DNA from: Acidovorax delafieldii | Lineage (GTDB): Bacteria; Pseudomonadota; Gammaproteobacteria; Burkholderiales; Burkholderiaceae_C | DNA: 64,000 nucleotides | NCBI GenBank assembly: GCA_002377855.1 | Contig: DFQQ01000027.1 | Span: 69,840 to 133,839, forward strand | Direction of reading: 5' to 3' | Shown here: piece after piece, positions 38,445-46,323 of the stretch | Layout of the letters: each line of letters opens with the position of its first letter | Numbering within the stretch: the stretch's first letter is position 1 | Program-made: the position numbers and the translations under genes | The notes under the pieces: generated by a model | The model's database searches: none | What the model saw: the letters and a program-made list of their open reading frames with translations, nothing else | Told to the model about the DNA's origin: nothing

Positions 38445-39779
38445 ATGACCCCGTCTTCCACCCCCGTTGTGACCGAACTGCGCGCCATTCCCGTGGCGGG
38501 CCGCGACAGCATGCTGATGAACCTGAGCGGTGCCCACGCGCCGTTCTTCACCCGCAATTTGGTCGTGCTCAAGGACAGTGCCGGCAACACCGGGGTGGGT
38601 GAGGTACCCGGCGGCGAGAAGATTCGCCAGACGCTGGAAGACGCCCGTGAGCTGGTGGTGGGCCAGCCCATTGGCGCCTACCAGCGGGTGCTGCAGCGCA
38701 TGCAGCAGCAGTTTGCTGATCGGGATTCCGGTGGCCGGGGCCTGCAGACCTTTGACCTGCGCACGGCCATCCATGCCGTGACGGCGGTGGAATCTGCCTT
38801 GCTCGACTTGCTGGGCCAGCACCTGAACGTGCCAGTGGCCGCATTGCTGGGCGAAGGCCAGCAGCGCGATGCCGTGGAGATGCTGGGCTACCTCTTCTAC
38901 ATTGGCGACCGCGAAAAGACCGACCTCCCTTACGCCACCGACCCGGGCGCCGACAACGACTGGTTCCGCCTGCGCCACGAAAAGGCCATGACGGCGGACT
39001 CCATCGTGCGCCTGGCCGAGGCCGCGCGCGAGCGCTATGGCTTCAACGATTTCAAGCTCAAAGGCGGTGTGCTGCGCGGCGATGAGGAAGTGGAAGCCGT
39101 GGTGGCGCTGCACGAGCGCTTCCCCGAGGCCCGCGTCACGCTCGACCCCAACGGCGGCTGGCTGCTCAAAGACGCCATTCGCCTGGGCCAGAAAATGCGC
39201 GGCGTGGTGGCCTACGCCGAAGACCCCTGCGGTGCCGAAGACGGCTTCAGCGGCCGCGAGGTGATGGCCGAGTTCCGCCGCGCCACCGGTCTGCCCACGG
39301 CCACCAACATGATTGCCACCGACTGGCGCCAGTTCACCCACGCGCTGTCGCTGCAAAGCGTGGATATTCCGCTGGCCGACCCGCATTTCTGGACCATGGC
39401 GGGTTCGGTGCGCGTGGCGCAGACCTGCCGCGATTGGGGCCTGACCTGGGGCTCGCATTCCAACAACCACTTTGATGTGTCCCTGGCCATGTTCACCCAT
39501 GTGGGCGCCGCCGCACCGGGCCGCGTCACGGCCATCGACACCCACTGGATCTGGCAGGACGGCCAGCGCCTGACGAAAGACCCCCTGCAGATCGTGGGCG
39601 GCCATGTGCAGGTGCCCCAAAAGCCGGGTCTGGGCATTGAGCTGGACATGGTCGAAGTCGAGAAAGCGCACCAGCTCTACCTGCAGCACGGCCTGGGCGC
39701 ACGCGACGACGCCATCGCTATGCAGTACCTGATCCCCGGCTGGAAGTTCAACCACAAGATGCCCTGCATGGTGCGCTGA
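38445..39779 (+). CDS. gudD: Glucarate dehydratase
   Basis: Enolase-superfamily enzyme (444 aa) that dehydrates D-glucarate to 5-dehydro-4-deoxyglucarate, the KdgD substrate. Features: GVGEVPGGEKI, the DFKLKGGVL catalytic Lys motif, metal-ligand region VTLDPNGGW then YAEDPCG, ATNMIATDWRQ, and the catalytic His in GSHSNNHFDVSLAMFTH. The ATG at 38445 gives the normal N-terminus (VVTELRAIPVAGRDSMLMNLSGAH). Confidence 0.95.
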   Translation: MTPSSTPVVTELRAIPVAGRDSMLMNLSGAHAPFFTRNLVVLKDSAGNTGVGEVPGGEKIRQTLEDARELVVGQPIGAYQRVLQRMQQQFADRDSGGRGLQTFDLRTAIHAVTAVESALLDLLGQHLNVPVAALLGEGQQRDAVEMLGYLFYIGDREKTDLPYATDPGADNDWFRLRHEKAMTADSIVRLAEAARERYGFNDFKLKGGVLRGDEEVEAVVALHERFPEARVTLDPNGGWLLKDAIRLGQKMRGVVAYAEDPCGAEDGFSGREVMAEFRRATGLPTATNMIATDWRQFTHALSLQSVDIPLADPHFWTMAGSVRVAQTCRDWGLTWGSHSNNHFDVSLAMFTHVGAAAPGRVTAIDTHWIWQDGQRLTKDPLQIVGGHVQVPQKPGLGIELDMVEVEKAHQLYLQHGLGARDDAIAMQYLIPGWKFNHKMPCMVR

Positions 39780-39937
39780 GCAAGCCCTGCCACTCCTTGC
39801 GTCGGCTGCCCCGTGGCAGCGTGTGCGGCGAAACGGCCTGCGGCCCCTGGGGCTGGGCGGGCACAGCGGGGCCTGGCCGGCGCCTCGTGGGTTTTGCTGC
39901 GCCCGGCATGCCCAACGAACCCAGAATGGAGACAAGC

Positions 39938-41041
39938 ATGCAATCCACTGAGCAGGCGCCACGCCGCCAGTTCCTCAAAGCCGCAGCGGGCACGGGTCTC
40001 GCCCTTGCCGGGTCTGGCGCCATGGCGCAGGCGTTTGAATTCAAACCCAATCAGCGTTATCCCGACCCAGCCATCCAGATCCTGGACCCGAGTTTTGCCA
40101 AGTACCGCATCTACAGCAGCACGGTGGAGCAGGTAGCCACCGGCATGCGCTGGGCCGAAGGGCCGGTGTACTTCCCGGAAGACGGCGGCTATGTGCTGGT
40201 GAGCGACATTCCCAACAACCGCATCATGAAGTTCAGCGAGCGGGATGGCAGCTTCACCGAATTCCGCAAGCCCGCCAACTGGGCCAACGGGAACACCCGT
40301 GACCGCCAGGGGCGACTTGTCACTTGCGAACACTCCGGCACACGCCGGGTGGTGCGCACCGAAAAGGGCGGGCGCCCGACAGTGCTGGCAGATAGTTTTG
40401 AGGGCAAAAAACTCAACGCACCCAACGACGTCGTGGTCAAGTCCGATGACACGGTCTGGTTCACAGACCCATTGTTCGGCATCAATGGCGAGTGGGAGGG
40501 GTTTCGCGCCAAGCCCGAGCAGGCCACGACCAATGTCTACCGCATTGGCACCGACGGAAAGCTCACGGCAGTCATCACTGACCTCGTCAATCCCAACGGC
40601 CTGGCCTTCTCCCCTGATGAGAAGAAGCTATATGTCGTGGAGTGGAAGGGCACGCCCAACCGCAGCATCTGGAGCTATGACGTCAACGCCGATGGCACGG
40701 TGGGCAACAAGACCAAGCTGATCGACGCCGCCGACCAAGGCGCCCTCGACGGCTTCAAGGTGGACCGGGACGGCAACCTGTGGTGCGGCTGGGGCAGCAA
40801 CGGCGCGTTGCAGACCGAAGCATCGGACCAAGGCGGCCGCAAGGTCTTCCAGCTCAAGGGCAAGCCTGAGGACTTGGATGGCGTCATGGTTTTCAACCCG
40901 CAGGGCAAGGCTTTGGCCCACATCCGCTTGCCCGAGCGCTGCGCCAACCTGTGTTTCGGCGGCCCCAAGAACAACCGCTTGTACATGGCCAGCAGCCATT
41001 CGCTGTACGCGCTGTACGTCGAGGCGCACGGCGCCGTGTGA
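39938..41041 (+). CDS. Tat-exported SMP-30/gluconolactonase-family protein
   Basis: A six-bladed beta-propeller lactonase-like protein of 367 aa. The N-terminal twin-arginine signal RRQFLKAAAGTGLALAGSG predicts folded export to the periplasm. The propeller shows the SMP-30 motifs WAEGPVYFPEDGGYVLVSDIPNNRI, GRLVTCEHSGTRRV, LNAPNDVVVKSDDTVWFTDP and NPNGLAFSPDEKKLYV, with the expected metal-ligand Glu, Asn and Asp. It probably hydrolyses sugar-acid lactones such as glucarolactone in the periplasm before uptake. GGAGACAAGC precedes the ATG. Last gene of the sugar-diacid cluster. Confidence 0.9.
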   Translation: MQSTEQAPRRQFLKAAAGTGLALAGSGAMAQAFEFKPNQRYPDPAIQILDPSFAKYRIYSSTVEQVATGMRWAEGPVYFPEDGGYVLVSDIPNNRIMKFSERDGSFTEFRKPANWANGNTRDRQGRLVTCEHSGTRRVVRTEKGGRPTVLADSFEGKKLNAPNDVVVKSDDTVWFTDPLFGINGEWEGFRAKPEQATTNVYRIGTDGKLTAVITDLVNPNGLAFSPDEKKLYVVEWKGTPNRSIWSYDVNADGTVGNKTKLIDAADQGALDGFKVDRDGNLWCGWGSNGALQTEASDQGGRKVFQLKGKPEDLDGVMVFNPQGKALAHIRLPERCANLCFGGPKNNRLYMASSHSLYALYVEAHGAV

Positions 41042-41191
41042 TGCGTTGCTGGCGGGTGTGCGCAGGGACGCCCGCCAGCCATTTGTCTACTGTGTGACAG
41101 GCTCCTGCCCGGGCGGCAAAGCGCACGCAAGCCCCATTCTGCCACCCCGCCCTGCGGCTGGACGATGAAGGGTTGGGCACCAGACGGGTAG

Positions 41192-41220
41192 GGAGCACTG
41201 GACATTTCGTCCAGTGCTCC
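41192..41220. repeat. Perfect 12-bp hairpin without T tract
   Basis: GGAGCACTGGAC / GTCCAGTGCTCC with a 5-nt loop ATTTC lies in the gap between the lactonase gene and the following membrane-protein gene. There is no T run on either strand. A weaker GC-rich dyad (TGGCGGG/CCCGCCA) is at about 41051-41079. It could be a stabilising 3' hairpin, a factor-dependent end or an operator. Confidence 0.6.
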
Positions 41221-41317
41221 ATTGATTCGTCAGCTCCGCGTGACAAGTCTGAGGGCCGCTGTGGCGCGCTTCGAGGCAACAATCGCCGCCATCGACACCC
41301 TTTCAGCAGCACGCTCC

Positions 41318-42109
41318 ATGTCCCAAAACGTTCACACCCTGCACCTGTTCTTTGACGACCCTATTCGGCTCAAGTACTGCCAGCTGGTGTTCCAGTACCT
41401 GCAATCCGAAAACCCCGAGCAGGCCGAGCGCTGGGCCGAAAAGTTGGGCGGGGCGGACCTGGCCAAGCTGTGGAACACCGACTGGTTCAACCACGGCGTG
41501 CGTGCCCAAGGCCCAGGCTTGGTGCTGAGCTTTGACTCCAGCACGCACGACGGGATTCCCCTGCAGATGCTGGAAGAGCTGTTTGCCCATGGGCTGCGTT
41601 CTGCCGTGGCGGAAGTGTTTTACGACCAGGTGGGCGAGACCGAGCGCATGTTCTTTGAGCGAGGCATGTGGGTCACCCGCCATTCCTTTTATGCAGCCAA
41701 CCCCGCCCTGAAGGCCGTGGTGGAAAGCGCCGAAGACGACACAGAAGAGGGAGAAGGAGCAGGGGAGGGGGAAGAGTGTGACGGCACGCGGAACCCCCGC
41801 AAACCGGTGCCTATTGGCACCCTGCGCACCCAACAGGAAGAACGCGAGCGTGAAGGCCGCGAAGCCGTGGATGCCATGGTGGGCATGTTCAAGGACATGC
41901 GTGAAAGCGGAGTCAACCCTGTGGACGGGATCATGGGCATTTTCTTGCTGAAAGCGGGCTTCAAAGGGCTGGTGCACGCCGCACTGTTCACCCTGGTCAC
42001 CGTGCTGTTGTTCAAGGGATTCTGGCTGTGGATGGGCCTGGGCTTGCTGCTGGCGGTGGCGCTGCCGCTGTACTACATGAACGCCGAGCGCAAGTCGATG
42101 TTCTCCTGA
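41318..42109 (+). CDS. Hypothetical membrane protein with ferredoxin-fold-like N-terminus
   Basis: A 263-aa protein I do not recognise by name. The N-terminal 125 residues are soluble; the pattern NTDWFNHGVRAQG... followed by SFDSSTHDGIPLQMLEELF and a VFYDQVGETERMFFERGMWV strand resembles YubB/DUF1281-type ferredoxin-like domains. Then comes a very acidic Glu/Gly stretch (about 142-160) and a charged helix. The C-terminus is two hydrophobic helices (about 212-255). The ATG at 41318 is chosen because the preceding reading is non-conserved in character. First gene of the unusual cluster. Confidence 0.65.
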   Translation: MSQNVHTLHLFFDDPIRLKYCQLVFQYLQSENPEQAERWAEKLGGADLAKLWNTDWFNHGVRAQGPGLVLSFDSSTHDGIPLQMLEELFAHGLRSAVAEVFYDQVGETERMFFERGMWVTRHSFYAANPALKAVVESAEDDTEEGEGAGEGEECDGTRNPRKPVPIGTLRTQQEEREREGREAVDAMVGMFKDMRESGVNPVDGIMGIFLLKAGFKGLVHAALFTLVTVLLFKGFWLWMGLGLLLAVALPLYYMNAERKSMFS

Positions 42110-42176
42110 AGGCTCACGAGATTCTTCAAGCCGCACACAGCACATTTGAAACATAAAAAACGAGGGAGGGAAAGCG

Positions 42177-42746
42177 ATGTGGACCCAGATTGAATGGTGG
42201 GGAGGCCTGTTGTTTGTCGCGGGAGCCGTGGTGTACCGCATGGCCATTGGAGCACTCGACAAGGACGCTGCGTTTGATGCGAACCGGCTGCTGTCTCATG
42301 TGTTCTTTTTGGCGCCCGCGGTAGTGCTGGCGGGCTATTTCTACCCGCTCGATCAGCCGGGGTTGCGCTATGCCTACTTGGGCGTGCTCGCGCTAGCGCT
42401 GCTGGCCATGGCGGCCACACTTGGGATGGAGATTTGGGACAACGTACAGACGACCGACGGGGCGAAAGAGGGCAATGGCACCAAGGTGGCAAGCCCTGGC
42501 CACGGCCGCCCAAGCAGCGCGCAAGACGCCCCCGAAACGCGCATGCTGGAGCCTGATTCGCTCGGATCAGGCAATGCGCAGGACCGTGCCCAGGGCCGGG
42601 GCGACGACGCGCAAGACGACGATGAGGAAGTCGGCACCTTCTACACTGTGCTGGGCATGCTGCTGCTCTACAGCCCCGTGTTTGTCGCCTGCGGCCTGGG
42701 CTGCTCCAAAGCCTGGCCCATGGTGCAATCGCTGCTGCAGCGCTAA
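42177..42746 (+). CDS. Hypothetical membrane protein
   Basis: A 189-aa protein with no family I recognise. Three hydrophobic helices lie near residues 8-25, 42-60 and 66-84, followed by a polar, acidic loop rich in Gly, Ser and Asp (about 90-148, ending AQDDDEEVGTF) and a last helix (about 150-175) containing two Cys. It has a strong ribosome site (GAGGGAGGGAAAGCG). It is 67 bp after the previous membrane-protein gene, so probably co-transcribed. Confidence 0.6.
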   Translation: MWTQIEWWGGLLFVAGAVVYRMAIGALDKDAAFDANRLLSHVFFLAPAVVLAGYFYPLDQPGLRYAYLGVLALALLAMAATLGMEIWDNVQTTDGAKEGNGTKVASPGHGRPSSAQDAPETRMLEPDSLGSGNAQDRAQGRGDDAQDDDEEVGTFYTVLGMLLLYSPVFVACGLGCSKAWPMVQSLLQR

Positions 42747-42874
42747 AGCCGGTGCTCCATTTACTGCCTGTTCTTTGAGTAGGCTTTGAGGCCATGGGCC
42801 AAGGTGGGCATGCCTGACGCACGCCACTGCACACCCGCCGTTTTCTTTTTCAGCCCGCACTTCTTTTTTCCCTC

Positions 42875-44104
42875 ATGGCCAGCGATTCTTTCTCCGTGCT
42901 CCTCTCGCTTTACATGCGGCGCATCCGTGCCAGCGCCTCGGGCGTGGCGACGGAGATTGGCCTGAGCCGCGAGGCCGTGAACAACTGGCGCAATGGCGTG
43001 TCGGCTCCCAACCCCCGATCGCGTGACCGCGTGGTGGCCTGCACCCGCTACCTGCGGCTGACGGAGACCGAGTCCAACCGCCTGCTCAGCGCGGCTGGGT
43101 TCGAGCCCGAGTTCCCGCTGCAGGCCGAATCGGTGGGCGCACAGCCGTTCGGGGCGTTCCAGGACAGGCTGTTTGCCCAGTTGGCGCAAGCCATGCCGTA
43201 CCCCATCTCGCTGCTGCTGTCGCCTGCGCACTGGGGGCAGCCGCCGTTTCGGCAAGAGCTGCTGGCCCGGGCCCGCGCGCAGTACGGCGAGGGAGCGGTG
43301 CTGCACATCCAGCCGCCTTACAGCGTGAGCACGGCGGCTGACGAGTACTTTGCCGCGATTGGCCGTCAGTGCGGGCTGGGCGAAGTCGCCTCTGACTATG
43401 AGTTTGAAGCCGCGCTGGAGCAGCGCCTGCTGGCGGGCGAGCGGCTGTTTTGCCTGGTCAGCCGCTTCGAGCAGGGCACGCCCGCGCTGCGCGAAACCCT
43501 GGCGGGCATCTTGCGCAGCCTGAGCGAAATGCACAGCGGCCGCCTGCACCTGCTGCTGTGTGGCGGCGAGGCGCTGGCCGACCTCAAGTACCGCAGCGGT
43601 GATTTGTCGTTGCTCAACATTGCCCAGGTCAACCACTGGCCCGAGCCCACGCTGGACGACCTGGTGGTGCTAGCCCGCCACCGCTGGCCCGAGCAGCCCT
43701 GGGCCGTGCCCGTGCTGGCCGCTCTGCAAGACCTCAGCGGCGCCCACCCCGCCTTGTTTGAAGAAGGGCTGCAATGGTTGGTAGACCACGGCACCGCTGC
43801 ACTGCAGGGCGACGTGGTGGCTGCGGGCGAGCTGCGCAGCCACCTGCTGGGCAGTGCGCGCCTGTGGCAAACCTTCTTGCCGCTGGCGCAGGCACCGGCC
43901 TCGCGCCAGCGCCTGGCGCAACTGCTGCAAGCCCCTGATCTGGGCCGTGCCCGCCCCTACTTGCAAGACGACGACCTGCGCCGACTGTTCTGGGGCAACC
44001 TCATCCACGTGCGCGGAGCGGGTGACGCGGCTCGGCTGCATTGGCGCTGCCCCATCGTGCGCGAGGCCGGTTTGATGGTGCTGGAATCATGCTCGAACGA
44101 ATGA
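42875..44104 (+). CDS. HTH protein with degenerate AAA/STAND-like domain
   Basis: A 409-aa protein of unknown function. Residues about 8-70 form an XRE-like DNA-binding helix-turn-helix (SGVATEIGLSREAVNNWRNG). The rest follows the layout of an ExeA/ORC-like AAA ATPase but with lost catalytic residues. Where a Walker A loop would sit is SPAHWGQPPF (residues 116-125, no Lys). A Walker B-like strand reads RLFCLVSRFEQG without the Asp-Glu pair, and a sensor-like strand reads RLHLLLCGGEALADL. I infer a pseudo-ATPase regulator. The stop codon overlaps an ATG of the next gene, a true ATPase, indicating coupled translation. No Shine-Dalgarno is visible before the start. Confidence 0.7.
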   Translation: MASDSFSVLLSLYMRRIRASASGVATEIGLSREAVNNWRNGVSAPNPRSRDRVVACTRYLRLTETESNRLLSAAGFEPEFPLQAESVGAQPFGAFQDRLFAQLAQAMPYPISLLLSPAHWGQPPFRQELLARARAQYGEGAVLHIQPPYSVSTAADEYFAAIGRQCGLGEVASDYEFEAALEQRLLAGERLFCLVSRFEQGTPALRETLAGILRSLSEMHSGRLHLLLCGGEALADLKYRSGDLSLLNIAQVNHWPEPTLDDLVVLARHRWPEQPWAVPVLAALQDLSGAHPALFEEGLQWLVDHGTAALQGDVVAAGELRSHLLGSARLWQTFLPLAQAPASRQRLAQLLQAPDLGRARPYLQDDDLRRLFWGNLIHVRGAGDAARLHWRCPIVREAGLMVLESCSNE

Positions 44105-46290
44105 GCCCGCTGCTCTCGCGCCCTGTGCTGCGCGGCGTGGTCATTGCCGTGGTGACGCTGTTTGTGGCCAGTGCCATCTTCACCCCCCAGCTCAACCCCT
44201 TCACGCGCAGCGCTTTCCTTGCGGCAATGAATGTAGGCCCGGTGTGGGGCGAGGTGGCCCAATGGCGCGCCGCCATGATCGATGCGCGCAACGAGCTGGG
44301 TGACTGGCCGCCGGACATCCAAAAATACGCCCCGCCCATTGCCAACGCTAAGCTGCGCGTCACTTCGCCACGTCCCAACGTGTTGCAGGGTGACATTGCC
44401 AACCACCCCGAGCTGGGCAAGATCGCTGGCACGCAGGTGATCATTGAGTTCCATCCTGACTCCTATACCTGGAGCTGTCGCCGAGGCAATCCACCCGTGC
44501 CGCCAGGCTACCTTCCCATCAACTGCGATGACGGCGTGACCGACGATAGGGAGCCGCGCAAGCCATCTGCCACCTCCGACCCCTTTGGGTGGTTGCGGTC
44601 ATTGATTATTTGGTGCGCTGTGATCTTTTGCGCCGGGGCGGTGGTGTGGGTGGTGCGCCATCCCCTGATTGGCTCAGGCCAGCTGCGCCCCGCGCGTCTG
44701 CGTCGCACGCCCCTGGACCGCCTGCCGAAAATCGACCGGCTGCTGCGCTGGATGGGGCGGCTGGACGCCACTTTGCAGGCCGCTGAAGTCCGCACGGCAG
44801 ACTGGCGCCGGGCAGTGTTGTGCGCCCAGGCGAACTGGCTTGACTACGCCACTGGCCTGGCCCAAGCCCTGGCCGACAAAGTGGTGGCCCGCCAGCAGAC
44901 CAGTGCCGATTGGGCTCTGCCCGGTGTGGTGCTGGAGTGGCAATTTGCCCCCGACCTGCCCGTGTCGCTGGACCGCTGCCTGGTGCTGGTGCCCACGCCG
45001 GGGCTCGACGAAGCGGCCTTGGTGCAAAGCCTGCGCGCTGCGCAAACCGGCAGCGACGTGCTGCTGGTGCTCAGCGAGCACAGCGTTGAGGCTCCGTTCC
45101 CCCTGCTGCGCGCCCATTGCGAAGACAGCGCTAACCTGCATGTGATGGTGGACAGCGCCAGCCTGACCGAATGGCTGCTGGGCGGCCAGGCCCTGCAGGT
45201 GCTGCTGCGCTTGTTGTCCACCCAGCTGCGCATTACCCGCATATCGCCCTACCAGACGCGCGGCGGCGTCACGCGCGAGGGCTCGTTCTTTGGCCGCGCG
45301 CAGCTGCTGGCCCGCGTGGTCACCCGCGAGCCCGCCAATTACCTGGTGGTGGGCGGGCGCCAGCTGGGCAAAAGCAGCTTGCTCAAGGCCGTGCAGCGCC
45401 GCTTGCAGGGACACCCCCACACCGTGTGCCACTACGTCTCGCTGCGCGACCACCGGCTGGCCCCGCGCCTGGCGCTGCAACTGGGCCTGCCCGCCCACAC
45501 GGTGCTGGAAGACATCGTGGCCCACCTGCAGGCGCAGGCAGTGGGCAAGCGGCTGGTGCTGCTGATTGACGAGGCCGACCAGTTCTTCCGCGCCGAGTCA
45601 GACCAAGGCTATGCGCAATTGTCCACATTGAGATCGCTCAGCGAAGAGGGCCGCTGCTGGTTCATGCTGGCGGGGTTCTGGGATTTGTATGCCACGGCCG
45701 TGCTGGATTACCAAAGCCCCCTGCGCAACTTTGGCGAAGTGCTTGCCATTGGTGGGCTTGAACGTGCCGCCTGCCGCGAGCTGGTCACCGAGCCACTGCG
45801 CCGCCTGCGCTTGGGCTTTGCCAGCGATGCGCTGGTGGAGCGCCTCATCGACGCCAGTGGCCAGCGCGCCAACCTGGTAGCCATCCTGTGCCAGGAATGC
45901 CTGGAGGCCTTGCAACCCGGCGAGCGCGCCATCGAGGCCCACCATTTGAACCAGGCGCTGGCCTCGCAGGCCGTGCAAGACGCACTGGCCGGCTGGGGGC
46001 GCCTGAGCCAGGACGAAGCTGCCTGCCGCCTGGACCGCATCGTGGTCTACCACACGGCCCAGGCGGGGCAGACCAGCCTGGTGGCGCTGTCCGGGCTGCT
46101 GCAAAGCCACGGCATCACGGCCGATGCGCAGGCCCTGCGCCAGTCGCTGGCCCGCCTGCAACTGGCCTACGTGCTGCGCAAGCAAGAGGCCGAATACCGC
46201 TTTGCCATCCCACTGCTGCAGGGGCAGTTCGAGCCAACCGAGGTGCAGTTGCTGCTGCGCCAAGAGCTGGCGGTGTTGGCGAAGGCTTGA
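44089..46290 (+). CDS. STAND/AAA-type ATPase with N-terminal type IV pilin-like extracytoplasmic domain
   Basis: A 733-aa membrane protein. Residues 13-31 form a hydrophobic helix. Then comes a pilin-like helix and head: NVGPVWGEVAQWRAAMIDAR, then NELGDWP, which aligns in character with the alpha1-to-beta part of PilA. It ends with YTWSC (Cys130) ... PGYLPINC (Cys146), like the pilin D-region disulfide loop. A second helix (about 168-188) returns to the cytoplasm. The C-terminal half is an intact P-loop NTPase: Walker A GGRQLGKSS (422-430), Walker B LVLLIDEADQFF (about 488-499), followed by a helical and winged-helix-like tail. The alternative start at 44101 forms an ATGA overlap with the HTH gene. 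Role unknown; sensing envelope or pilus state is inference. Confidence 0.75.
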   Translation: MLERMSPLLSRPVLRGVVIAVVTLFVASAIFTPQLNPFTRSAFLAAMNVGPVWGEVAQWRAAMIDARNELGDWPPDIQKYAPPIANAKLRVTSPRPNVLQGDIANHPELGKIAGTQVIIEFHPDSYTWSCRRGNPPVPPGYLPINCDDGVTDDREPRKPSATSDPFGWLRSLIIWCAVIFCAGAVVWVVRHPLIGSGQLRPARLRRTPLDRLPKIDRLLRWMGRLDATLQAAEVRTADWRRAVLCAQANWLDYATGLAQALADKVVARQQTSADWALPGVVLEWQFAPDLPVSLDRCLVLVPTPGLDEAALVQSLRAAQTGSDVLLVLSEHSVEAPFPLLRAHCEDSANLHVMVDSASLTEWLLGGQALQVLLRLLSTQLRITRISPYQTRGGVTREGSFFGRAQLLARVVTREPANYLVVGGRQLGKSSLLKAVQRRLQGHPHTVCHYVSLRDHRLAPRLALQLGLPAHTVLEDIVAHLQAQAVGKRLVLLIDEADQFFRAESDQGYAQLSTLRSLSEEGRCWFMLAGFWDLYATAVLDYQSPLRNFGEVLAIGGLERAACRELVTEPLRRLRLGFASDALVERLIDASGQRANLVAILCQECLEALQPGERAIEAHHLNQALASQAVQDALAGWGRLSQDEAACRLDRIVVYHTAQAGQTSLVALSGLLQSHGITADAQALRQSLARLQLAYVLRKQEAEYRFAIPLLQGQFEPTEVQLLLRQELAVLAKA

Positions 46291-46323
46291 CCCCAGTATT
46301 TTTTGACCTGTTCATAGTTCCCC

